The position numbers and the translations under genes are program-made. 64,000 nt of DNA from NCBI GenBank assembly GCA_033980235.1, contig CM067075.1:30665385-30729384 (forward strand). The letters run 5' to 3'. The notes beneath the pieces were generated by a model. The model was given only the letters and a program-made list of their open reading frames with translations, did not search any database and was not told the origin of the DNA. The first letter of the stretch is position 1. Each line of letters begins with the position of its first letter. Source of the stretch: Diadema setosum. Taxonomy: Eukaryota; Echinodermata; Echinoidea; Diadematoida; Diadematidae. Below are positions 32,660 to 44,694 of the stretch, piece after piece.

Positions 32660-35600
32660 TTTTTTCTTTACTTTTTTATAATCAGAAGAGGGGGGAAAAA
32701 AACCTACTCAATCATATTCAACTCACAACATATGGCGCTGTGTCTGCATTTGCTATTCTTTGCTGCAGCAAACTTCTTCCTCATGTTGTGATAGCCTGAA
32801 TCATGATACATGCATGTTAATCACAGAGGATAAATTTGGCATATCCCTTATACACAAAAACACTCACTTTTCATTTACAATATGAGTGCTGGATGAACTA
32901 CAATAATGAACATCTTCCATGTTTCAAAATTCAGTATAAATATGCTAATACTGCAAAGAGCAACAATCTCTCACATTTTTAGTTCATCCATTCCAAGTAG
33001 CCATTTAAAGCAGAGTGAAAATAAAATCTTTTTTGCTTTCAATCCACTCGCATGCACCAAAATCACATTGCAGTTGTATGAGGGTACAGAGTATCTCTTT
33101 GATGCATGTTGGAGCTATTTTCCCAAAGGCCACTTCTTAAACAAAATTGGAAATAACATTGTACAATGTGGAACAGGTCCTGTCTAAGGGTCAAGGGTCA
33201 AGCCACTCATGTGCAGTCTGGAAATTGGCAGTGCCTCAAAAATTTACAGATCCAACCCAAGTTTAGAACCAGATGGATGATAGGACATGAAATTTCACTC
33301 ATTTGTTAACGATGACAGCACACTTTTGCACAACTGCATCTCTCAAAAATCTATGTATTATGTCAGAAAAACAACCCAACAACAATATAAACTATTTACT
33401 TATGGTTACACTTTATACACAAAAACTTGGCAAAATAAACTTCACAAGTTCTACACACATAGCTAAATAAACTTTTGAAATCACTTCCTCGAAAACATCA
33501 CATGGGTGAAAAATCTAGATCTACTGTTTCTAGTACTCTAATCACATGAAAGACTATGGTTTTAATCCAAATAAAAAGTGAAGCACCGACACAGCAAAGC
33601 CCCCCCCCCCCAAAAAAAAAAAAAAGTTTGTTTGTTTGTTTGTTTGTTTGGTTGTTGTTGTTTTTTTTTTTTTGGGGGGGGGGTTGTTGTTTTTTTTTCC
33701 CAGAGAAACATTCAAAGCAGCAGCCCATTTTATAGGAACAAATATATGAAAAAATTATAATGATCCAAGAACCAAGAAGACCCGACTGCTGCCTTTTCCA
33801 CTGACTTCAACAAAAATGTACAAACCTTTATCTTCACCACTTAAATGATGCAAAAAGCTGGTGCCAAAAGAAGACGGTGACCGTCCACTAAAATTCTGTG
33901 TCCGTTGTGCCAAACACAAAATGACTCAAAAACAGATTATGAATCTGGACTTGTGTGCATACGCAGAGCACAACAAGGCGTTTCCGTTGAGACTCACATG
34001 AATATCCCAAATGTGCACTATTCTAGTATGAAGTCAGAAATGGTACCACAACTATGCACTGGGCGTAATGGAGTAAATACAACCAGATACTGTTTACTGG
34101 TGCTTGTGGTATAGCACACAAAAAGCTACACAGCATCACCTTGGGTTTCAAGGGGGTGGACAGAGGATCGTATGACCAATAAAAACGTCTTTTTACTCAT
34201 GGCGGGTTAATAAGATGGAAGCTCTCCCTTCTTGTTTACTATTCCCCAGCAGAGGTCAATTAACGATGATTCACACTGGACTTTGTTTACATTTTCAAGC
34301 TGTCTTCTCTCAGTCCTTTTGCAACTGACCACAACAAAGACCCATAGCGACCTGAGTAGACATAAAAGTACACTCTAAATGTGATTCCCAAGAAGGGGCT
34401 AACAGACCCACATTTCACCTTACATGAATCTGTGGACAGAGCACATAAGGCCCATTCGCACACAAGAGTTATCAATCTTTGAACCGTGTACCAAAACCCA
34501 GTCTTACAATTCACACATGTATGGCAACAGAAATCATTCTATTTGAATCGAAGGCTGCAAGCACTTTTTTCAGCGAGCATGCCTAGAAAATGACCAGATC
34601 ATGACTCCAGGCACCCTAATATGTGGACCTAGTGTGGCGAGTAGCATTATGGGATTATAAAATGAATAATGACATTTTTTTTTTTTTTCACTACACACCA
34701 TTCACACACACACTGCACTAGATATATATTTGGGCAGTTTAAGAAAGAATTCCAAACAGAATGATTTTTACAACATACTGATCACAGATCAGAAGAGATA
34801 AATTCTTTGGTGTCCACACACAAAACTTGACAGACTTTGTATCGCACTGCAAAAATAAATTTTTGAAAACACTTTGGGGTTGAGTGATCATATGAGAACG
34901 GGACAATTATGTTGTATTCAATGTCGAACAGTCTGATCATGCTGATGGACATGTGCACTGCTTCTACAGTTGTACTATTTCAACTGCAATATCTAGCATT
35001 CAGTGCATTTTGATGTTGCAGGCACAAAGAAAATGTGATATCAACACTCGTACTATGCAAGTTCCGACACCTTACATCTCCAGCTGCTCTCCTCCATCTC
35101 AGAAACACTTCCTGCTTGCATGGAATGCGTATCAGGTCCAACCAGAGCCACACAGATTATACACCAGAGTGGTATATTGCAGTACATCCGCGATCAGTCA
35201 TTACAATTACACAAATACCAGTGGGAATTGTTAACACAAATGTACCGCATCTATGATTTATGGCAGGAGGGAAGCAAAACTTTGTAGAGATGTGCTTACA
35301 ATGGACTTCATGGCAGTTTAGCCTGTAATTCTATGGTTCTGACTTCTACAATGCCCGAAGGATAATTTGACTCAAAGTACAAGTACTACAACAATTATAA
35401 TCATGGAACTATTCAGGATGAATGAATGTGGCATATTGTAGTTCAAGAAGTTGTTGAAAAGTTGCTGACTTTGTAGAGTCATCATTATCTTATAGATGAT
35501 GATGAAAACTTAGTGGCTCAGCAATAATAGTGCACAAATGTTACACATGTAGGGCCTACATTGTCTGTTGTTATTTTCAGAGTCATAACAGAGAGCAGAA

Positions 35601-37120
35601 GTCGTTGTAGAGGTAATGACAATAGAAGTAGAAAGAGGAAGAAGAGATAGGGGTACAGGTAGAAGGAAATCTTGAAAAAAGTCAATAGAACCACTGCTTT
35701 ATCTAGTACTTGTATTACCTTATCTTTTCCATCAAAATCGGGAGATTATTTTAAGAGTGATCAAACTTTGGTCTGCCCTGATGCAAGTTTCTGTCGTCCT
35801 GACATGCTCTTCAGAGGTTAACTACAGCGTAAGGCCTATCAAATGATGTGCAGACAAGTACCTTTCATCATCGATTTGGGCCCACGACGATTTGCGTCCC
35901 TTTTGAATATTGTTTACTGAGTATTGCCAAACATGCTGTCAGTTTTCGGTGGCTGAATTGCTTTAAAAATATAAACTGAGTGATTTAAAAAAAAAAAAAA
36001 ACCTATCGAATGACAATTTTTCGGCAAGGTGGACACCACATGAGGGCCTCCTAGGACTTGCCTCATAAATCCCCACTGTGATTACCCTGCCAAAAGTTTG
36101 TGATGCCTTCCTGGGTTGATGAGCAAGAATTGGGGACTCTTTCGATTGTGTGGACAAGGATGCCATTCTCGTACTAGAGGGGTTCCAAATGGCTGCAGTC
36201 CACTCGTTACGTCGGCGCTGCGAACCCTCCTTTCGATTTTCAGTGCATGCCAGTCACGTCAGACCCTGTCCCCTCATGCAGGCTGGCAAATCAGCATGCT
36301 AAAACAATGACATCATTGGGAAGATGTGAAATCCTTAGAAGACACGTTCTCTACTGGCATCGGATGTGTTCAAGAACTTGGAGCATGCACACTTCATAAA
36401 TGATGTCGTCATCTTGCAGTCCATGTCCAGGATGTGAAATCAAAATGTCTCTAATACTCTGGTCATAAAAGTGTACATTTCAGACATACATGTATCAAAA
36501 GTGCACGGATTGGTTGTCAAAATACTGCCGATTGGCAATCAGCCACACATTTTTGTCCATATCAATGGGTGCAAAAAATCTTGGTGTTTCGACCGCAATT
36601 AAGATCCTCCTATTTCGTCTGTGAGCACCAGCCTATTATATTATGTGGACCTAACCTCATAGCAAGACATACAAAATAGTAAAAACCAGACAGCACTTGG
36701 CAGTAACAAATTGATCAGGTTGTAGAATGTACTTCTCCTTCATAAATATGCCATTTCTTCCTCCTAGTCATCACAGAACTGATTTGTTATCGTATGCTGC
36801 TGAGCGATGGGCAAAGCCGTTTTGGTTTGACAACCATGTTTGTTGCAAAGAGCTCACGTCGCAGGGAACCCTGCCATGGAGTCTACTGTAAGGTGCCACC
36901 AGATTAAAGAGTGCCATCAGCAAAATGTATTTAGTGTACAATTTCATTTGTTACTAGCTACAATTGTAATGATACATGTATGAATGTGATAGTCAAATTT
37001 GTGTTTCAAACTCATTGAGAACATTTATGAACATGGCATGATTATTCAAAAGAAAGATGGGTGTATTCTTTAGGAGCATAGTGGCAGGGCCTGGAAGAGG
37101 CTACCCTGGATAAATAAGAC
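32660..37120. other. Upstream intron or flank, no supported gene
   Basis: 4.4 kb of AT-rich DNA with homopolymers (33600-33700, 34675, 35990). A less AT-rich patch near 36010-36300 gives short frames on both strands without similarity. GGCCCATTCGCACACAAG near 34449 resembles the end of the 299-735 element but has no partner. A block near 36850 reads VPC on the minus strand but is not a Par-3 start exon. Confidence 0.4.
33600..33700. repeat. Poly-C/poly-A, TTTG array and poly-T/poly-G tract
   Basis: In order: a C run passing into an A run, a GTTT tetranucleotide array of about six units, a T run passing into a G run, then TTGTTG and another T run. The two composite tracts are inverted relative to each other. 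Confidence 0.9.
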
Positions 37121-37176
37121 TATTATTGTTATTATTCACTTTATTCATTTTATTATTATCATTATTATTATTATTA

Positions 37177-37231
<55 letters not shown>

Positions 37232-37295
37232 CATCATTATTATCATCATTATCACTATCATTATTATTAACATCATCATTATCAATATCATGGAA
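37121..37295. repeat. TTA/TCA triplet microsatellite
   Basis: About 175 bp of ATT triplets with interspersed ATC. The plus-strand poly-Leu/Ser frame through it is an artefact. Confidence 0.95.
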
Positions 37296-38409
37296 AAAAA
37301 CGTGGATGATGAGAGTTACTAGCTCATTATGTCAAAAAAGTCCAGAAAAATAAGGAAGGAGCTGAATGGAAAGAAATACTAAAAATAGAATCATTTCAGA
37401 TATAATGTTCCCTCTGATGTCTCAGTAACAGCTACACGGAAAAACAACCCCCTCCCCCCCAGAAAAAAAAAATAAATATTGCTATTAATACAACCAAAGT
37501 AAGATCCAGCATATTAATCCTGAAGTTTATGATTGATACTCAACGATTAAAAACCTCCTCACAGGAGTGCAATTAGGACATTTACGATGGATGTTGAGTT
37601 TAAAAAAAGAATCTACAAACCTCATTCCAAATCCCCTCGTGTCAAGAAGCAAACCAATTTGCGAGTGTAACCACTGACCTCTGCCCGAATGTTGGCGACG
37701 GGTAATGATTGAAAAGGCGCAGAAGTGGAGGTTAAGTCCTGTCATGTTTGGAATTCCAGCCAACTGTGCTGATGGCTGTATAACGACAGCGATCAATCAT
37801 ACCCACATTGCCTGTGGCAGAGGCGGCTAGCTGCCACCGGTCTGAAGTGTGTAACAATACAATCATTACTTTTAAGTGGGTGAGTAATAATTTTGTATGC
37901 ATACACACACATCCTACATTAAAATTACTGAGCTGACAACCCACTCCTCCCGTAAATGCTGAATCAATCAATGGGTGTGGCTAGATCACACAATTCTGGG
38001 GTTGGAGACAAGTTGGATTATTTGATGTGAAAGATGCCTTTACATAATTCACAGACCACTTCAACTTTCAGACTATAATCGAACAAGAATTTCATTGCCA
38101 ATGGTATTTTGCAAATAGAATGGCTTCTTTTGTGTTGCTTGAATGGCTTCTTGCTAAAAACAAAAGAACAGGGGGTTATATACAAATCTGTTTTAATTTT
38201 TGTGTGTGAATATAGGGCTATGGCTACAAACTGTATGATACAATGCCACCACTTTTGAGAGCAACAATTAAAAAAAAAAAAAAATTTGCAGTGAACTACA
38301 TGTTGTACATGGCATTGTGAACCCAATGCACTGACATCCTGATTGTGCATTTATACACACCTTGCTGCGCCACTTTTTTCTTCAATACATGTACAGTATA
38401 AAGTCTTCT

Positions 38410-38441
<32 letters not shown>

Positions 38442-39048
38442 GGGGGGGGGGTTGACAGATAGGCCTACTGTACATTATCAATTGTCTGAGCCATGCAAGA
38501 ACAATTTGCCTCCACATTTTCCAATGTAATCATGAAATGATTTAAAATCTAGCGAAATTCAGTACCAGCACTTACATTGTAACAGACATGTATACACTAA
38601 GGCTTCGAGCTCTGTCTAGTAATCATTGAAGCCTACTAAATTACAAATGTACACTGTAGCTTAGGTACACTACACACACCTGCAGTGTGCGTACATGTAC
38701 ATGTGTACAGCGTTACGCATTAATTACTGTTAGTGGTAGAAATCCCATCCAAATGTTGATTCCATTCAAAAATTTCCAAACCCAAAGCTTCAGTTCTCCC
38801 ATGAAGATTACTTCTTTGATTGTTTTCCCCAGGTCGGTGCACTTCAATGTCTTCAATAGGGTACCGGTATATTACATTTGTACGCCAAGTAGAGATGACG
38901 TGTAATACCCCTCCATCCCACTGGTCCAATCACTCAACCAGCAGCTGCAACAACTGTATACAATTTATATGTTGCATCTGCAAGCATGCTTTTGTTGTAG
39001 GGTACACATTGACTTTTGGGGCATCTTCCATCTTCTCTGTCGAAGTTC
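37296..39048. other. Upstream intron or flank, no gene seen
   Basis: Includes a C/A-rich tract near 37448-37470 and the long T/G tract at 38411-38451. No exon or element ends were recognised. Confidence 0.45.
38411..38451. repeat. Long poly-T to poly-G composite tract
   Basis: About thirty T followed by ten G, with the same polarity as the tracts at 5630, 13433 and 53264. Confidence 0.95.
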
Positions 39049-39346
39049 CAGGGGTCGACATTAGTCGTGGCCCAGTGGTCCGTGGGCCCACTCAAAACTG
39101 ATGTCAGGCCACCAAATTTCTGAAAGGGTTATCTTTTTGTGGCCCGAACTGGTCACTGAGATTAAAAATGGATTGTTACATGTACAATGTATGTGTCCTA
39201 TCAAATTGCAGGACACCAAACTCTCAAATTGAATGATTCTAATTGGTGCATTAACAACAACAGCAACAAAACACAAACGTTCAACAAATAATGCATAATA
39301 AAAAAAAAAGCAACACCAGTTGCGAAAGAAATAACCAGGACCCCTG
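39049..39346. mobile_element. Possible hAT-like MITE remnant
   Basis: CAGGGGTCGACATTAG at 39049 resembles the terminus of the 14668 element (CAGGGCTCGACACTAA) and is followed by GTGGCCC/GGGCCC words as there. A candidate right end, GGACCCCTG, ends at 39346, but it pairs over only about 8 bp and no target duplication is seen. The left end is credible, the right end doubtful. Confidence 0.4.
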
Positions 39347-39728
39347 AAGCTGACGGTCATAACCACTTCAATGAAAAAAAAAAAAAAAAAGAGAAGACAT
39401 GGGGATTCATTAATTGGGCATTTCTTCCTTATATTCACAGGAGAGGAAACTTAAGGAATACAACTATAATACAAGCACTATTAAAATTATTTCCTTTATA
39501 CCTATAATATTCAAGTCAGACCATGTGATGAATGAGACGAACTTTGTCAAAAAAGCATTTGGGTTTTTACCATTTATCCATCCATTTCCTTTTCCACAAA
39601 CACAAACCAAAACAAAAATACATGATTCATCATGGATTTGCCATCATAACACACAGTGCAATCAAAGGAATACTGTTTCACTCACCTCACCGGCAAATGA
39701 GGTACAATGTGTGTTGAGTTGATGTGTC
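39347..39728. other. Upstream intron or flank, no gene seen
   Basis: AT-rich, with an A run near 39374-39390. No frame or repeat end was recognised. Confidence 0.4.
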
Positions 39729-39905
39729 AATATCATGCACACACAAACACACAAACACACACACAACACACACAAACATGCGCACACACAAACACACATA
39801 CACACACAGAAACCCATACTATTTTCACACAAACTCATACATACAGTGTACACACTCACGCCACATGTGCACATCCAAACACAATACAGACACACACAGT
39901 ACAAA
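39729..39905. repeat. Imperfect CA-rich microsatellite
   Basis: Dense CACACA and ACAAACAC words over about 175 bp. All overlapping open frames (His/Thr-rich or Cys/Val-rich) are artefacts. Confidence 0.9.
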
Positions 39906-41237
39906 AAGCATGCATCATCACCCTCAGCTCAGGATGCTACACTTTTTACAGTGAGGTCCTAATTAATTTTCAGACATCTACAACACAAACGTGTACATGT
40001 ACACACACTACGGTATCTCCTTTTCCATAATCCTAAAAAATGGAGAAAATATACCAAAATTGAGTTGCATCTCCAGTCAGCTGACTGGCTTTGCTGGCAT
40101 AGGGAGTCCAGTCAGATGGAGCAGTGCAGGACAAGGATCATTGATAAACAGCAGGACGTACAGTACGGAATGGATAGGAATCCAAGGGGTTGGTGGGGGG
40201 GGGGGGGGGGGTAGGGGGAGAGAGCAGAGGAGGGAGAGAGAGCTAGAAAGGAGCAGAGGCGATTCATAACTGCCCATCCGGTAATCTCAGTGATTGATAA
40301 TGCTGTCTATTTGTATACAGTGTTTAAATGTATACAGCACCACACACAGACCGATACGCACGCAGAACCAGCTGTGTTTACAGCATGTACAATTGTACAC
40401 TACAAGTGCACACATAGGGGCATCATTTGTATTTTAATACACACATCAAAACATCACTACGTATTGTGTTGTGACTCCTACAATTCTTGGGCAGTGTTAC
40501 ATGTACATTGCTACTGTGGGTACGCCAATGGACATGCAGTACTCAAATGATATTCAATTAGCAAGATTTTCTCTACTTCAAGAGACATGAAATAATTTCA
40601 TATTGACTGTCCAGATCTCTCTAGGTATGTGCTCATATTGCATCCAAATATTCCAGTCTACGATAATCAGTTAAAATCACATTCTTGATTTCATTTTTCA
40701 TATACAAAACATGATATCTGATTTGCCTGCAATAAACTATGACATCTGCAAATGGCATTTGAATGAAGAAATGTATAAAAAACGCCTGAACCACAGCACA
40801 GCATATCGGGTGGAGAAACTGGAATTCATACTGTGTATTCACACTCCATGGAATGTAACTTCAACATCATTGCAAGTTGTCTTTTCATCACTTGATGAAG
40901 CAATTGTTTTGCAGCAAATACGAGTAACATCACAACCATATTTCGTTTTACTGTAAACAGTACGACTGACAGATGAGGACACAGAGTTATCAAGAATGAT
41001 ATAAACTTCTGTTTAGCCCTTTAAATACTGCACACACAACAACATGATAATGATGACACCTCATATAGTATGCCTACTTTATACATTGTACCAATTATCA
41101 ACAGCTGGGTGAGATACAACGTATATTGCCATTAATCATCAACACAGCTGCTGACGCCATCCTACAGCTCGGGGTATATTGGAAGTATCGTGAAGACTAC
41201 AGGATGTAGATATACTCGGGTAATGCACACTATGTAC
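39906..41237. other. Upstream intron or flank, no gene seen
   Basis: Contains a G run near 40195-40211 followed by GA-rich sequence to 40260. No exon was recognised. Confidence 0.45.
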
Positions 41238-43048
41238 AACTAGACTCGGAATTTGTCAAGACTGACAAATTAGGTGATCCGATCTGTTCGTAAATCAACG
41301 ATTTGAGTCTCCTGATCCCAATAGGCATGACCATACTGGTTTCATCTGTGTTTAGTGGACATTGGCCGTGTGATGCTTGGATTCTCATTTAGAAAAGGGA
41401 GTCAGACCTGCCATCTATGGTACACAATTCCGTATACACTAACGAAGATACGGAATGAAGTATATTTGACCTTTGACCTCACTTTGCACAGACAAGATGG
41501 CATCTGAGCAAAAAGTGGTTATTTTGTAAAATGATCCTTGTAACATGGTCTTTACGTGTGCAAAATATGGGAAAGATAAGACATGTATTCACCAAGATAC
41601 AGGATGATACATTTATGACCTTTGACCCTAATTTACATACCCAAGATGACATCTGATCAAGTAGTTGTTATTTTATGAAATAATGTACGTGACATGAACT
41701 AAACATGTGCAAAATATTGGGCTGATAGAGCTTGTTTTTCTTGAGTTATTGTAAAGAAAGTTGCAAAAAGAAAGGAATATCTCAATACATCGAAGATAAG
41801 CTTTAATTTCAACCAAGTTTTTGGACATGATCCCTACACCGTATGAAAAAACAAAGGGCACACTTACGATAGCCCAAAGTCTCAGCTACAACATATCAAA
41901 ATCTGGGAGAAATTCACCGAAGCATAAGTGAGCTAGTGCTCGAAAAAGACAGTCATGTCAATTTTAATTTCGAGAAAAACTGCACTCCCATAGAGATAAC
42001 ACGTAAACTGGTCAAATTTGACAAGATTACTTTCAATCCATTTTTACGAGGTGATACCGTCATCCAATCAAAATGTTGTTATTATATTTATGAAAGACCA
42101 TTTAATAAGCTACAACATACTGAAATCTGGGTGAAAATTGGCCAAGGATTAGTGAGATACGCTCGAGTGAACTTGAAAATTGATGACGTCATTTTGAAAA
42201 TTTACTTTTTTAATTGTATTAAGAAATTTGATATCTTTTAATCATTTTTCCAGCATTGTCAACCCATGAATTGACATGTGCAACTCATCAGCTTTCAGAA
42301 TATGTAAAGAAAATGGGGGGTCACCGTCCATCCTGACGAGTAAAATCGGATTCAAAATTGGCGGTTTTTTGGCATTGTTGGACTGTATATCGCCATTGAC
42401 GCGCGCGCGGACTTTCAACTTTGACGGGTCCGTATGACGTCATATTGAGTCGGATTGACTTGAAACTTGGCAGAAATATTCCTTGACATTTCAGGCATCC
42501 AATCCAAGTAAAAAAATGGGAAATTTCCATTGCATATGAGCTGTGCGTGCGTATATGCGCGCGCGCGTACGCGTCCGTCCAATTTTTTCAATTTTTCAAA
42601 AAATGCTCTAAATGGTCTGAAACGTGTGCAAAAAGAATTTGAGCTCGATTTGAACATACAAATATTTCAACGCGCGCGTACGCGCACGTTTGAAGGTATA
42701 GATGAATTTTGAGAATATGAGTAGAATGCGCTTGACTTGAAATATATGTGACGTAAATTTCATTGAAAAATTCCATTTCATTAATGAGATATGATTGAAA
42801 ATGTGTTTTCATATAATGACGTCATAGTGACGTCACGGTCGACTGATCACTTTGATTTTAGTTCGATTGCCGTCTTTGGGAGACGATACATATATGGTAT
42901 AAGTTTGAAATTGATAGGAAGAGGACTTTCTGAGCTAATCGATACACAATTTTTGGGGAGAAATAAGAAAAAGAAGAAGAAGAAGAAGAAGAAAGAATCC
43001 GTACAGAAACAGAAGGTGATCCGAGAGGATACTCGGATCACCTAATAA
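41238..43048. mobile_element. Hairpin-ended element H3, copy 1
   Basis: The left end has ACTCGG then AATTTGTCA-AGAC-TGACAAATT, a perfect hairpin, and TTAGGTGATCCGA. The right end is GGTGATCCGAG-AGGATA-CTCGGATCACC-TAATAA, another hairpin with the same GGTGATCCGA word. An AAGAAG microsatellite precedes the right hairpin (42965-42995). GC-alternating blocks lie at about 42397, 42555 and 42669. It carries TGACCTTTGACCT at 41467-41479. A full inverted copy lies at 50900-53263. It has no transposase, and the hairpin ends again suggest a non-autonomous Helitron-like or unclassified element. Confidence 0.85.
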
Positions 43049-44488
43049 GTAACCCTTGGTACTGTAGGGCTCCATATAGCTCTTATCAATATCAGGAGCG
43101 CGTCCCCATACCTCACATACTCCATACTAGTCTACCTACAGAAACAAAACAATGCAAGAACAAAATGGAACCCCCCAAACAACTCTAACAAAAGCAATCC
43201 TGCCCCATTATCCCAAGAAGAATTTTCTATTAAACTCCTGGTCACAATATAACTGATATTCAATGCCAACTGTCAAACATATTACATGTAGTTCTCTATT
43301 GATTTTTATCATATCTTTATTCCCTCTCCTCAGCGATGTGTCTTGTGGACATATCATACTGTCCCACATGATATGCACTTTACCATGCACATTATCCATG
43401 CTGAACGGTAAGTTTTATCTTCACATGTTGACATGACATGAATACAAACTCCAGTTGACTTCACAAGATTAAAGTACCTCGCCATGTCATCTTCAGTAGA
43501 ATGGCATTTAATAGCTTCCACACATAGAAGTTGTTGAAAAGGCAAACTCTGATGTGAAGAGTATCATATCATTGCGGGGGCTAACGAAAGAAGAAACTGC
43601 GGGTATAGATTGTTGCTGTGCGGATTTAAAAGAATGTCATATTCTCACATACAGTTACATGTGAAGTAAGCCTTGCTTCTGAAGCATGTGCTAGTGTAAC
43701 AGCCAGCTAACACTCGAGCATTATGCAAGTCTCTAGAGGAAAATCTGTCTTTATTGGATGTAAAATACTATTCACTTGGGCATGTGATCATCTCATTACA
43801 GAACTACCGGCTTCATGTCATGGCTCTGTTCACAGACACGACTAAATGCAGAGCTCAATGGCAGACTCTTTCTGATGTAGCCTTCCTTCAAGATGGTACG
43901 ATGATTTCTTCAGCTAAACATATAGCATTACCCCTGCATCAAGTGTGTCTGTGCATCAGTACAGAAATGATGCACAGGACAAGAGTGGATTGGTGAGAAT
44001 TGGATGAACAAGTTATAACCCAAAATCAGTGAGTGGGCTTTAGATTGTTTTCATAACGAGAGCATCCAATTCTCAACAATCCACGAAATAGACCTGTGCA
44101 TCACTTGTTTTATGAAATGGGGCCCGTAAATTCACGAAATTCAACCTTCTCCCCCCATCATGCTTCCAGTACACCTACAACACTATACGGCTGTATGAGG
44201 CTGGAGCGATGCGTTCAGACTTTACCAGACTTATGGCTTGGTGTAGATCAGTAAAAAGCAATGCTAATGATAATTGACCAATCAGGTTGCAGAGATTCTA
44301 AAGCCCATTTTATAATCATGATTTAATATCAAAGCCTAATACACCTGTTTCCAGCTTTCTCTCTCTCCAGGACTTTCTCCATCACTCCCTCTTTCTCTCT
44401 TCTCGAATTTGAAAATATGCTCACAGAAAACTAAACCCAAACCTGAAATAGCAACTTCATAGGATGACGAATTTCGTACTGTACACTG
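43049..44488. other. Upstream intron or flank, no gene seen
   Basis: Unique-looking AT-rich sequence. Open frames are short and unrecognised. Confidence 0.45.
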
Positions 44489-44694
44489 TAACACCAAAAA
44501 CATGAATTCGCAAACTGGAGTCTACACCTACAATGTGTACACCATGAAATTTTCATGTATTGCTACTGACATTCAATGCATAATGTGTAGCCAATACATG
44601 TCACCTTGTTGTGATGCATTTAACTTCTGCAAATCTTGGCTCCTAGCGAAATTTGCAAAAGTTTCCAGCATGTGAAAATATCTGGTTTTACAAT
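44489..44694. mobile_element. Degenerate MITE related to 13793-14001
   Basis: The complement of the right end (ATTGTAAAACCAGATATTTT then CACATGCTGGAAAC) matches the left end of the 13793 element. The left end, TAACACCAAAAACATGAATT, is more diverged. The length of about 206 bp is close to that of the other copy. Confidence 0.45.

Noticed and set aside
36860..36890. Minus-strand VPC reading as the PARD3 start-exon motif
   Set aside because: The surrounding residues do not continue as CGDG with an upstream basic beta strand, and no in-frame start precedes it.
37126..37353. Leucine-rich membrane-like open frame
   Set aside because: It is the translation of an ATT triplet microsatellite.
39662..40030. 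Cys/Val-rich and His/Thr-rich frames
   Set aside because: Both are translations of a CA-rich microsatellite.
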